Assembly (NCBI RefSeq): GCF_001010355.1
Contig: NZ_JPLA01000015.1
Location: forward strand, 1-64,000
DNA: 64,000 bases
DNA from: Dyella japonica DSM 16301
Lineage (GTDB): Bacteria; Pseudomonadota; Gammaproteobacteria; Xanthomonadales; Rhodanobacteraceae
Reading direction: 5' to 3'
This document shows, piece by piece, positions 1-7,922 of the stretch (its first letter is position 1; every line of letters starts with the position of its first letter). The position numbers and the translations under genes were made by a program. Below the pieces are notes generated by a model, which worked only from the letters and a program-made list of their open reading frames with translations, was not told where the DNA came from and ran no database searches.

Positions 1-46
1 GCCTGACCAGCAGCTTGGGCGTGTGTTCCGGAGATTTTTTGGCCAT
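1..46 (-). CDS. 5' end of an unidentified gene, cut by the window edge
   Basis: On the minus strand an ATG at 46 opens a frame that stays open to the window edge. It begins MAKKSPEHTPKLLVR, 15 residues. The gene would be divergent from hutF with about 80 bases between the starts, so a hut regulator or another hut gene is possible, but 15 residues are too few to assign a family. The only support is the open frame and its position. Confidence 0.35.
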   Translation of the reverse strand, partial: MAKKSPEHTPKLLVR

Positions 47-127
47 TGCCGCATTATGCCGCAGCGATGTGAACGGCGCGGGGTGGCGAGAGGTTACACT
101 CGAAGTCTGTCCTTACGGAGCTTGCTC

Positions 128-1498
128 ATGGCAGCCACCATCCCGACCCGCTACGCCGCTGACCGACTCTGGACGCCGCAGGGCTGGAGCCCTGACGCCG
201 TGTTGGATGTCGATGATGGCGGCATGCTGGTCGAGGGTTCCGCGGGGCACGCCGAGCGCCTCGGCCGTTGGGTGCTGCCGGGCATGCCGAACCTGCATTC
301 GCATGCATTCCAGCGCGCCATGGCGGGGCTGGCCGAACGCAAGGGCAAGAGCGACGACAGCTTCTGGACGTGGCGCGAAACCATGTATGCGTTCGCGGCC
401 ACTATCGGCCCGGACGAATTGCAGGCGATCGCCGCGCAGCTCTATGTGGAGATGGTGAAGAGCGGTTACACCCAGGTCTGCGAATTCCACTACCTGCATC
501 ACCAGCCCGACGGCACGCCGTATGCGCAGCCCGAGGCGATGTCGCTGGCGCTGATCGAAGCTGCGCGCGAGGCCGGCATCGCGCTGACCTTGTTGCCGGT
601 GCTGTACATGAGCGGTGGTTTCGATGGCCGGCCGCTGGCGCCGCGCCAGTGCCGTTTCGGTCATGACGTGCCGTCCTATCTGCGCCTGCTGGAGAGCCTG
701 CGCAAGCACGAGAGCGACAAGCTGCGTGTGGGCATCGCCCTGCATTCGCTGCGTGCCGTACCGGAGGATGCCTTGCGCGCGGTGCTCGCCGACGATGCAT
801 CGAAGAGCTGCCCCATCCACATCCATATCGCGGAACAAATTGGCGAAGTGCAGGACTGCCTGGCTACGCGCGGCGCACGTCCGGTCGAATGGTTGTACGA
901 CCACGCGGCGGTGGATGCACGCTGGACGCTGATCCATGCCACGCATTTGACCGACAAGGAAACGCAGCAGATCGCGCGCAGCGGTGCCGTGGCCGGCCTG
1001 TGTCCAACCACGGAAGCCAATCTCGGCGATGGGTTGTTTCCGCTGGCGGCTTATCTCGATGCGAACGGTACGCTGGGCATCGGTTCTGATTCGCACATCT
1101 CCGTATCGCCGGTGGAGGAACTGCGTTGGCTGGAATACGGCCAGCGCCTGGCAACGCGTCATCGCAACATCGCCGGTCGCCATCAGGGCGACAGCGTGGG
1201 CGAAACGCTGTGGCGCGCCGCCTTGCGCGGCGGGGCGAGGGCTTCGGGCTTGCCGATCGGCGAGTTGCGCGCAGGCGCACGGGCTGACTTGATCGTGCTC
1301 GACGATCGCGCGCCCTTGCTTGCCGCACGCGACGAACGCTCGCTGATCGACAGCTTCCTGTTCGCCGGCAACGCGCCGCTGGTGCGCGATGTGATGGTGG
1401 GTGGCGAATGGATGGTGCGTGGCTTCACCCATCGCGACGAGGATCGCATCGCGGCGCGCTATCGCACGGTGATGGAACGGCTCGCCCAGCAACGCTGA
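128..1498 (+). CDS. hutF: Formimidoylglutamate deiminase HutF
   Basis: This cytoplasmic amidohydrolase-superfamily enzyme deiminates N-formimidoyl-L-glutamate to N-formyl-L-glutamate and ammonia, a step of the five-step histidine degradation route. The 456-residue length is normal for HutF. The metal-site HxH occurs in PNLHSHAFQRA near residue 57, HIHIAEQ lies near 235, and a conserved Asp-Ser-His in GSDSHISVSP near 320. The ATG at 128 was chosen because the family N-terminus (MAATIPTRYAADRLW) starts there; the open frame continues 35 codons upstream with non-family sequence. It is about 15 kb from hutU, so the hut genes are dispersed here unless more lie to the left. The family call is confident. 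Confidence 0.95.
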   Translation: MAATIPTRYAADRLWTPQGWSPDAVLDVDDGGMLVEGSAGHAERLGRWVLPGMPNLHSHAFQRAMAGLAERKGKSDDSFWTWRETMYAFAATIGPDELQAIAAQLYVEMVKSGYTQVCEFHYLHHQPDGTPYAQPEAMSLALIEAAREAGIALTLLPVLYMSGGFDGRPLAPRQCRFGHDVPSYLRLLESLRKHESDKLRVGIALHSLRAVPEDALRAVLADDASKSCPIHIHIAEQIGEVQDCLATRGARPVEWLYDHAAVDARWTLIHATHLTDKETQQIARSGAVAGLCPTTEANLGDGLFPLAAYLDANGTLGIGSDSHISVSPVEELRWLEYGQRLATRHRNIAGRHQGDSVGETLWRAALRGGARASGLPIGELRAGARADLIVLDDRAPLLAARDERSLIDSFLFAGNAPLVRDVMVGGEWMVRGFTHRDEDRIAARYRTVMERLAQQR

Positions 1499-1526
1499 CG
1501 CGTAAGGCTCAAGCCAGCATGAACGG

Positions 1527-1554
1527 TGGCTGCGATTTCGATGAATCGCAGCCA
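1527..1554. terminator. Hairpin after hutF
   Basis: A perfect 11-base inverted repeat (tggctgcgatt / aatcgcagcca) with a 6-base loop starts 28 bases after the hutF stop. No clear T-run follows, so it may be a weak or Rho-assisted terminator or an mRNA-stabilising hairpin. Confidence 0.5.
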
Positions 1555-1632
1555 TCCAAAAGCGTGTGATCTCGTCATCGGGTTTTTCGAGGCCGGCGTT
1601 CTCCGGATCGAACCCACCCGAAGGAGAACACC

Positions 1633-1803
1633 ATGCGTCGACTCATGCTGATCGGTCTCGGCCTCGCCGTCATGTTCAGCGCGAGCCTGTCACTCACCGG
1701 CTGTGTGGTGGTGGCGCCACGTCCGCACTATGCAGCGCGGGTCTGGGTACCGGCTTACTACGCCCCCGGCAGCGTCTATGTATCCGGTCACTGGCGTTCG
1801 TGA
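1633..1803 (+). CDS. Small lipoprotein with a C-terminal YVSGHW motif
   Basis: This 56-residue protein follows a good ribosome site (aaggag at 1621-1626). It starts MRRLMLIGLGLAVMF, then has a lipobox LTGC with the lipidated Cys at residue 24. The mature part is about 33 residues, rich in Val, Tyr and Pro, and ends in YVSGHWRS. Short lipoproteins ending in YxxGHW-type repeats are common in gammaproteobacteria and their function is unknown. Its last 16 bases overlap the end of the convergent LysR gene. It is a membrane-anchored small protein and no specific role can be read from the sequence. Confidence 0.75.
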   Translation: MRRLMLIGLGLAVMFSASLSLTGCVVVAPRPHYAARVWVPAYYAPGSVYVSGHWRS

Positions 1804-2723
1804 GCTGTAGCCAACGCAGCGCAATGCTGGCGCAGGTGCTCGATGAAGGCGCGTAATTTCGGCGGCACCTGCAGCCGGCTGGGGTAGTAGAGATAGAAGC
1901 CGTCGAACGGCGGCAACCAGTCGTCGAGCACGCTCTCCAGGCGGCCATCGGCCAGCGCTGCACGCACCGAGGGTTCCACCATGTGCGTCAGCGCGAGGCC
2001 GTCGATGGCGGCGCGTATCGCCATGCTCGGGTCGTTGGTGGTGATGGGGCCGTCCACGTCCAGTTCGAACCACTGTCCCTTGGATGCGCCTGTCGGGTGT
2101 GCAAATTCCCAGCGGTAGATGGCATTGCTGCTGAAGCGGAAACGCACGCAGTCATGCGTGGCAAGGTCGCGCGGATGGGAAGGGCGTCCGCGCGCTGCAA
2201 AATAGCTGGGCGATCCCACCACCACCGCGCGCTGCGGGCCACCCAGCGGCAACGCCACCATGTCTCGCGCCAAACGTTCGCCCAGGCGAATGCCGGCGTC
2301 GAAACCATCGGCGATCAAATCGGTGAGGCGATTCTCGACCTGGATATCCAGCTTCACTTCCGGCCATGCGCGCATGAAGGAGGCCACGCAGGGTGCGATC
2401 AGGTGATCGAGCACCATCTGCGGTACAGCGACGCGGAGCGTGCCAGCGGGCCGGTCGCCGTGCTGACGCAAGGCATCGATGGCCTCGTCGATTTCGCTGA
2501 GGGCAGGGGCGATGCGTTCGAGGAAGGCGTGGCCAGCTTCGGTCAGGCCGACGCGACGCGTGGTCCGGTGCAGCAGGCGCACGCCCACATGGTCTTCGAG
2601 TTGCCGCAGTGTCTGGCTGAGCGCGGAGGGCGTGACTTCCAGCTCCGCGGCGGCACGGGTGAAGCTCCCATGGCGGGCGATCAGGCGGAAGGCGCGCAGA
2701 GCGGTCGCGTGGTCCTGAGCCAT
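1788..2723 (-). CDS. LysR-family transcriptional regulator
   Basis: The 311-residue protein has the LysR winged helix-turn-helix at about residues 5-65 (FTRAAAELEVTPSALSQTLR) and a substrate-binding domain from about 90 to 300. The motif MVALPLGGPQRAVVVGSPSYF and the length match the large LysR subgroup that responds to small aromatic or aldehyde ligands, but the ligand cannot be read. It is divergent from the aldo/keto reductase at 2830, with 106 bases between the two starts, the usual arrangement of a LysR regulator and its target. The gap is AT-rich next to the LysR start (ttaattagcctcacttaataa), a likely operator and promoter region. Confidence 0.92.
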   Translation of the reverse strand: MAQDHATALRAFRLIARHGSFTRAAAELEVTPSALSQTLRQLEDHVGVRLLHRTTRRVGLTEAGHAFLERIAPALSEIDEAIDALRQHGDRPAGTLRVAVPQMVLDHLIAPCVASFMRAWPEVKLDIQVENRLTDLIADGFDAGIRLGERLARDMVALPLGGPQRAVVVGSPSYFAARGRPSHPRDLATHDCVRFRFSSNAIYRWEFAHPTGASKGQWFELDVDGPITTNDPSMAIRAAIDGLALTHMVEPSVRAALADGRLESVLDDWLPPFDGFYLYYPSRLQVPPKLRAFIEHLRQHCAALATAHERQ

Positions 2724-2829
2724 TAATTAGCCTCACTTAATAAAGCATGCACAAGATGCGGATTTTTCCGCGTAATGGCAAGGCGCATGCTCTGCCCATC
2801 CGCACCAGCCACCATCACGGGAGTTCGCC

Positions 2830-3936
2830 ATGTCGATCGATGCCTACTACACCCTCGGCCGCTCCGGCCTGCGCGTCAGCCGCCTCGCCCTGGGCACCAT
2901 GACCTTCGGGGACAACTGGGGCTGGGGAGCGGCGCAGGACACCGCCCGCGCGATGTTCGACCGTTACCTGGACGCCGGCGGCAACTTCATCGATACCGCC
3001 GACTTGTATACCGACGGCGCCAGCGAGGAGCTGCTCGGCCAGTTCGTGGCCGACAGCGGCACCCGCGACCGCGTGGTGCTGTCGACCAAGTTCAGCTACA
3101 ACGCCCAGCCCGGCAACCCCAATGCCGGCGGCAATGGCCGCAAAAACATCCTGCGCGCCGTGGAAGGCTCGCTGCGCCGGTTGCGCACCGATTACATCGA
3201 TCTCTACCTGCTGCACACCTGGGACCGCCTGACGCCCGCCGAAGAGGTGGTACGCACGCTGGATGACCTGGTACGCGCCGGCAAGATCCGCTACGCCGGC
3301 CTGTCGGACGTGCCCGCCTGGTATGCCTCGCGCGCACAGACCTACGCCGAGGCGCACGCGCTCACGCCGCTGGTGAACCTCCAACTGGAGTACTCGCTGA
3401 TCGAACGGCACATGGAACACGAGTTCGTGCCGATGGCAGGCGAACTGGGCATGGGCATCACCGCATGGAGTCCGTTGGGCATGGGTCTGCTGTCGGGCAA
3501 GTACAAGCCTGGCGCAGCGGGCGATGGCCGCTTGTCGAAGATCTCCGGCGCACCGGGTTTCGATCGTTTCACCGAGCGCAACTGGGCGATTGTCGCGGCA
3601 CTTGAGGCGGTGGCCGCCAAGCTCGGCAAGCCGATGGCGCAGGTCGCGCTCAACTGGGTGGCCACGCAACCGGGCATTGCCTCGGTGATTGTCGGCGCCA
3701 CCAAGCTGGCGCAGCTCGATGACAACCTTGCGGCGCTGTCATTCGACATCCCTGCCGAGCTGCGTGGCCAGTTGAACGACGCGAGCGCGCTGGAGCCCAC
3801 GTTCCCGTACTGGTTCTTTGGCGACGTACAGCAGTCGCGTATCCATGGCGGTGTGGCGGTGGGCAGCAAGCCGGAGGGCTATGCGCACAAGGTCTTCGTG
3901 CCGGCCGCGCAACAGGCGGGATTCAAGGCCGATTGA
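2830..3936 (+). CDS. Aldo/keto reductase
   Basis: A cytoplasmic NADPH-dependent oxidoreductase of the TIM-barrel aldo/keto reductase superfamily, 368 residues. The catalytic tetrad is visible: Asp in FIDTADLYTDGASEE (about residue 56), the Tyr four positions on, Lys in VLSTKFSYN and His in LYLLHTWDRL. The C-terminal NADPH-binding segment includes VIVGATKLAQLDDNL. The 368-residue length, with an insertion before the His motif, is typical of the YajO/Tas-like group that reduces aldehydes and quinones. A ribosome site (gggag) precedes the ATG. Control by the divergent LysR gene is likely. The physiological substrate is not evident. Confidence 0.93.
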   Translation: MSIDAYYTLGRSGLRVSRLALGTMTFGDNWGWGAAQDTARAMFDRYLDAGGNFIDTADLYTDGASEELLGQFVADSGTRDRVVLSTKFSYNAQPGNPNAGGNGRKNILRAVEGSLRRLRTDYIDLYLLHTWDRLTPAEEVVRTLDDLVRAGKIRYAGLSDVPAWYASRAQTYAEAHALTPLVNLQLEYSLIERHMEHEFVPMAGELGMGITAWSPLGMGLLSGKYKPGAAGDGRLSKISGAPGFDRFTERNWAIVAALEAVAAKLGKPMAQVALNWVATQPGIASVIVGATKLAQLDDNLAALSFDIPAELRGQLNDASALEPTFPYWFFGDVQQSRIHGGVAVGSKPEGYAHKVFVPAAQQAGFKAD

Positions 3937-3951
3937 GCGAAAGCTGTCTTG

Positions 3952-4032
3952 TGTAGGAGCGCACTTGTGCGCGACAAACCTACGGAGCGGTGTCTGTGTG
4001 AGGCTGCGGTCGCGCACAAGTGCGCTCCTACA
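3952..4032. repeat. REP-type inverted-repeat doublet, copy 1
   Basis: Perfect 23-base arms, tgtaggagcgcacttgtgcgcga at 3952-3974 and its reverse complement at 4010-4032, separated by 35 bases. Each arm contains its own small palindrome (gcgcacttgtgcgc). It lies between the 3' ends of the reductase and the Spy-like gene, where REP elements usually sit. Related doublets are at 32673 and 55414, with a slightly different core (ccctgtg in place of cttgtg). Confidence 0.85.
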
Positions 4033-4047
4033 AAGGGTCTAAGCCTC

Positions 4048-4080
4048 CAAAAAAACGGCGCCAGCATGCAGGCTGGCGCC
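4048..4080 (-). terminator. Rho-independent terminator of the Spy/CpxP-like gene
   Basis: Read on the minus strand, ggcgccagc pairs with gctggcgcc (9 base pairs, 6-base loop, 4057-4080), followed by a run of seven T. It lies about 60 bases after the stop of the minus-strand gene ending at 4139, a canonical intrinsic terminator for it. Confidence 0.85.
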
Positions 4081-4138
4081 GAGTTTCTTGCTGGCGCCGA
4101 GGCAGCGCCGTTACGTTGTTATGACGTCGTCCGAACCG

Positions 4139-4630
4139 TTACTGGGCCGAGGACGAACCCGTGGTCGGGTGCGTGGCCTTGAACTGTTCCCACTGCTGGT
4201 GACGGGCGACCTGCTGAGCCTTGAAGGTGGCCAGCTGGGCCTGCTGGGCGGGGGTGAGGATGGCGTAGACCTGGGCGCGGATCGCGGCGCGCTGCTGCAC
4301 GCGTGCCGTGGTGGCGGCGCCTTCGGCCTGGGCCAGGGCGGTAGCCGCGGCCTGGTAACCGGAAGCATTCGGAGCCATCTGCTCGAACGCCTCACGCTGC
4401 TGACGCAGCGCCTGGCGCTGGGCCTTACCCTGCGAGAAGGAGCTCTGCATGATCTGCTTGATGCTGGCCTTCTGGGCGTCGCTAAGGTTCAGCTTGCTGT
4501 ACGCCTCAAACGCGCCGTGACCATGACCGTGGCCGCCGTGCGGGCCACCGTCCTGGGCGGACGCGATGGCGAACGGAGCGAGAGCAACAGCCGAAGCGAG
4601 CACCAGAGCGAGAGAGATGTTCTTGCGCAT
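4139..4630 (-). CDS. Spy/CpxP-family periplasmic protein
   Basis: The 163-residue protein has a clear signal peptide (MRKNISLALVLASAVALAP, cleavage near ASA-QD) and a helical, Gln- and Ala-rich mature domain. It carries the family LTPAQQAQLATFK motif near the C-terminus and a related LSDAQKASIKQIMQ segment near residue 53, matching the two LTxxQ motifs of Spy and CpxP. Members are periplasmic chaperones or sensors that restrain envelope-stress kinases. It is divergent from a response regulator/histidine kinase pair, the same layout as cpxP-cpxRA in enterobacteria, so a Cpx-like feedback role is inferred. Confidence 0.85.
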   Translation of the reverse strand: MRKNISLALVLASAVALAPFAIASAQDGGPHGGHGHGHGAFEAYSKLNLSDAQKASIKQIMQSSFSQGKAQRQALRQQREAFEQMAPNASGYQAAATALAQAEGAATTARVQQRAAIRAQVYAILTPAQQAQLATFKAQQVARHQQWEQFKATHPTTGSSSAQ

Positions 4631-4789
4631 GGGGATTACCTGTGTCGTGGTGGAGGGGTCTTGCGTGGTGCCTATTTGACGACGGCGCTATGTGTATGTT
4701 CTTTGCGGGAAGGTAAAGAACGGTAAAGCCGGTGGAGCAAGTTCCTTCGCACCGCTTGAATGGCCGCCAGGAAACCGAAAAAGCCCGAC

Positions 4790-5476
4790 ATGCCCCGAAT
4801 TCTCATCGTTGACGACGACCGCGCACTGGCTGAGCTGCTGGCTGAATACCTGCGGCGCGAGGGCTTCGTGGTGGATGTCGCGCACGACAGCGAAGCAGGC
4901 CTTGCGCAGCTGCACAATCCGACGACGCGACCGGACCTGCTGATCCTCGACGTGATGATGCCGGGGCGCGACGGCCTCGATACGTTGCGTGAACTGCGCC
5001 TCAAGCATCGCCTGCCGGTGATCATGCTGTCGGCCAAGGGCGAGCCGGTGGATCGCGTGATCGGGTTGGAACTGGGTGCGGACGACTACCTCACCAAGCC
5101 TTGCCTGCCGCGCGAACTGCTCGCGCGTGTACGCGCACAGCTGCGACGCAACACGCCGGCCACCGCAGGCACGCTGCAGGTGGGCGTGCTGCGGCTGGAG
5201 CCTGGCGAGCGTCGCGCCTATGTGGGCGAGCAGGAGTTGTCGCTGACCGGTGCGGAATTCCAGCTGCTGCTGGCGCTCGCCCAGCGCACCGGCGAACTGG
5301 TGGACAAGGCCACGCTCACGCGCATGGCGCTGGGCCGCGAGCTGGAGCGTTTCGACCGCAGCATCGACGTGCACGTGAGCCGCCTGCGCCACAAGCTGGC
5401 GGAAGCGTCGCCGCAGGCGCCTCGCATCGATTCCGTGCGCGGCGCGGGCTACAGCCTCGTGGCGGGTGGCGCGTGA
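4790..5476 (+). CDS. OmpR/CpxR-type response regulator
   Basis: This two-component response regulator has a receiver domain at residues 1-115 (acidic DDD in ILIVDDDRA, phospho-acceptor Asp in LLILDVMMPGRDG, Lys in DDYLTKPCLPREL) and a C-terminal OmpR-type winged helix ending RIDSVRGAGYSLV. The start at 4790 (MPRILIVDDD) gives the usual 228-residue length; an in-frame ATG at 4760 would add ten unremarkable residues. The stop overlaps the GTG start of the kinase by four bases (GTGA), so the two are translationally coupled. The divergent Spy-like gene suggests an envelope-stress regulon. The nearest model is CpxR, but orthology is not proven. Confidence 0.93.
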   Translation: MPRILIVDDDRALAELLAEYLRREGFVVDVAHDSEAGLAQLHNPTTRPDLLILDVMMPGRDGLDTLRELRLKHRLPVIMLSAKGEPVDRVIGLELGADDYLTKPCLPRELLARVRAQLRRNTPATAGTLQVGVLRLEPGERRAYVGEQELSLTGAEFQLLLALAQRTGELVDKATLTRMALGRELERFDRSIDVHVSRLRHKLAEASPQAPRIDSVRGAGYSLVAGGA

Positions 5477-6840
5477 GTCCGTTCAAGAGCTCGCTGTATT
5501 GGCGCGTGCTGATCAGCTTCTGCGCCGCCAACCTGCTGGCGCTGGCCCTGGGCATCTTCCTCACGCAGCACTTCATCGAATACAGCACGGCGGTGGAGAT
5601 CAACTGGTCCGCCGTGGCCCAAGGCGCTGACCAGGCTTTTGAGGCGGGCGGCTCGACGGCGCTCACGGAATGGTCGCTGCAGCAGCGGCGAGAAGGCATC
5701 GAGGCGACGCTGTACGAAAACGGCCAGGCGCTGTCGCCGATCCGCATGCCTTCGTCGGTGCAGGAATCGCTGCCGAGCTGGCTGGACGAAAAGCGCGACA
5801 TGGTGCTGCAGCCATGGCCGAATCTTTATCTCGCCGTGCAGCAGATACGGGGCAGCGATGGCCATGTGCGCCAGCTGGTGGCGCTGAGCCGCACCCACTC
5901 GCGGCTGCGCCAGCAGACGCGGCAGACGATTTTCCTGGCTTTCCAGGGCGGACTCTCGCTGTTGTTCATCGGCTTTGTCGGCTGGTGGGTGGCGCGCAGT
6001 GTGGCCAAGCCGGTGGAGGCGATCAGCAAGGCCACTCGGCGCATGGCGGCAGGCGAGTTGTCCGCGCGCGTCGAGGGGCAGGGGCGCAGAGCGCCGGAGG
6101 AACTCACTCAACTCGCCAGCGACTTCGACGCGATGGCCGAGCGCATCGAAGCCCTCGTCGCCCACGACCGCAGCGTGCTGCAAGACCTCTCGCATGAATT
6201 GCGCTCGCCGCTGGCGCGCCTGCACCTGATCCTCGATCTCGCCCAACGCAGCGGCACGCCTGAAGAAGCCGCGCGTTACTTCCTGCAGGCAGAACAGGAA
6301 ATCGGCCGGCTCGACGATATGACCGGCGAAATGCTGGCGCTGTCGCGGCTGGAAGGCGGCATTCCCGGGGTCAACCGCGAACCGGTGGACCTGGCCGCGC
6401 TACTGCGCGAAAGCGCGCGCCGTGCCGAACTGGAAGCCGCCGCGCGTCATATCACGTTGGAACTTCTCGACACTGCGCCGGCCGTCGTATCGGGCAACGA
6501 GCTGCTGCTGGAGCGGGCGTTGGACAACCTTATCGCCAATGCGATCAAGTTCAGCCCGCCGGGTGGTCGCGTCGAACTCAAAGCGCAGGCGCAGGCCGGC
6601 CATGTCGACGTCTCCGTGCGCGACAACGGTCCCGGCGTGCCGGAAGCCGAGCTGGGCTCGCTGTTCCGGCCGCTGTTCCGCGGCAGCAATGCGTCGCGTG
6701 CCGATGGACACGGGCTGGGGCTGGCCATCGTCCAGCGCGTGGTCAAGGCGCATGGCGGCGACATCCACGCGGAAAACGTCGATGGCGGCGGGTTGTTGGT
6801 CGCCCTGCAACTGCCATTGGCGCCGGACACTGGCGGCTGA
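5473..6840 (+). CDS. Sensor histidine kinase, CpxA-like
   Basis: The GTG at 5473 overlaps the regulator stop by four bases. The 455-residue inner-membrane protein has a first membrane helix (LISFCAANLLALALGIFLT, about 10-30), a periplasmic segment of about 130 residues, and a second helix (FQGGLSLLFIGFVGWWVA, about 158-178). A HAMP domain (PVEAISKATRRMAAGELSAR) follows, then HisKA with the phosphorylated His in QDLSHELRSPLAR, and HATPase_c with the N box DNLIANAIKFS, DNGPGVP and GHGLGLAIVQRVV. All catalytic motifs are intact. The order and topology match CpxA-type kinases. The signal is inferred to be periplasmic stress, with the Spy-like protein as possible accessory. Confidence 0.94.
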   Translation: MSPFKSSLYWRVLISFCAANLLALALGIFLTQHFIEYSTAVEINWSAVAQGADQAFEAGGSTALTEWSLQQRREGIEATLYENGQALSPIRMPSSVQESLPSWLDEKRDMVLQPWPNLYLAVQQIRGSDGHVRQLVALSRTHSRLRQQTRQTIFLAFQGGLSLLFIGFVGWWVARSVAKPVEAISKATRRMAAGELSARVEGQGRRAPEELTQLASDFDAMAERIEALVAHDRSVLQDLSHELRSPLARLHLILDLAQRSGTPEEAARYFLQAEQEIGRLDDMTGEMLALSRLEGGIPGVNREPVDLAALLRESARRAELEAAARHITLELLDTAPAVVSGNELLLERALDNLIANAIKFSPPGGRVELKAQAQAGHVDVSVRDNGPGVPEAELGSLFRPLFRGSNASRADGHGLGLAIVQRVVKAHGGDIHAENVDGGGLLVALQLPLAPDTGG

Positions 6841-6919
6841 TTCGAACTCAGAGCAGTCGACGGCCTTCGAAAACGCCCGCGCGTCTGCGACACTCGGTGT
6901 TTTCGACCACGGCCTGCCG

Positions 6920-7906
6920 ATGCGCTCCAACGCTATCGCCGCGGTGGGACTGGCGCTGTGCGCGGCGCTGTTCTTCACCATGACCTATGTACTCAACCGC
7001 AGCCTGGTCGCCGGCGGCGGGCATTGGGCGTGGGCGGTGATCCTGCGTTATCTGATCACCTTGCCGCTGCTCGCTATCGCCTTGCCCTGGCAGGGTGGCC
7101 TGGGCGAATTGCCGAATGAGTTGAAGCGCTATCCGCGTGCCTGGCTGTTGTGGAGTGCGGTCGGCTTCGTGTTGTTCGGCCTGCCGCTGACGTGGGCGGC
7201 CAACAGCGGCCCGTCCTGGCTGGTGGCGGGCAGTTTCCAGACCACCGTGCTGGCCGGTCCGCTGCTCGCACCGCTGATCTATCGCGATGCGCGCCGACAT
7301 CTGGCATGGCGCAGCGTGGCGATCGGCGTGCTGATCGTGGCCGGCGTGTTTGCACTGCAATGGGGACATGCCCAAGGCGAGTTGCGCGCCAGCGATTGGC
7401 TGGCGATGGCGGCGGTGGTGTTCTCGGCCTTCATGTATCCGCTGGGCAACCGCATGGTGCTGCTGCATCTGGAACATAGCGGCGCGCAGATCGGCGCCAC
7501 CCAGCGCGTGTTCGGCATGACGCTGTGCAGCTGGCCGCTGTGGTTGGTGCTCGCCGCCGTGACCTGGATCGCGGTAGGCCCGCCGGGCTGGCGCGAAATC
7601 CTGTTGGCCGGCGGCGTGGCCTTGTCGTCGGGCGTGATTGCCACGGTGTTGTTCTTCCGCGCTACGGCGATGGTGCGCACCGAGCCTACGGCGCTCGCCG
7701 CGGTGGAAGCGATGCAGGCGGCCGAGCTGTTGTTTGCCACGGTGATCGGCGCGAGTTTTTTGGGTGAGGCATGGCCGCACGGTTACTCCGCTTTCGGCGC
7801 GGTCATGATTATCGTGGGCATTGCGTTGTTCGGTTGGGTGAGTGGCCGTTCGGCAGCGGGGCATCGGGAAGAAGTGCGCACATTGGAGACGGATCGTGGT
7901 GCATGA
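6920..7906 (+). CDS. Multidrug resistance efflux transporter family protein (EmrE-like, DMT superfamily)
   Basis: An integral inner-membrane protein of 328 residues with about ten hydrophobic helices. The pattern of GGHWAWAVILRY near residue 35, WLLWSAVGFVLFGLPLTWAA and GPSWLVAGSFQTTVLAGPLLAPLIY matches the EmrE-type ten-helix family related to EamA permeases. It presumably exports small molecules by proton or cation antiport, but the substrate is unknown. The ATG at 6920 follows the kinase stop by 79 bases, so it may be in a separate transcript. The C-terminal tail is hydrophilic. Confidence 0.85.
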   Translation: MRSNAIAAVGLALCAALFFTMTYVLNRSLVAGGGHWAWAVILRYLITLPLLAIALPWQGGLGELPNELKRYPRAWLLWSAVGFVLFGLPLTWAANSGPSWLVAGSFQTTVLAGPLLAPLIYRDARRHLAWRSVAIGVLIVAGVFALQWGHAQGELRASDWLAMAAVVFSAFMYPLGNRMVLLHLEHSGAQIGATQRVFGMTLCSWPLWLVLAAVTWIAVGPPGWREILLAGGVALSSGVIATVLFFRATAMVRTEPTALAAVEAMQAAELLFATVIGASFLGEAWPHGYSAFGAVMIIVGIALFGWVSGRSAAGHREEVRTLETDRGA

Positions 7907-7922
7907 GCGCGGGTGGAAGGTG

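Noticed and set aside
113-1555. 480-residue minus-strand frame across hutF
   Set aside because: Antisense to a well-supported gene. The translation is rich in His, Arg and Gln with no family motif, typical of shadow frames in GC-rich DNA.
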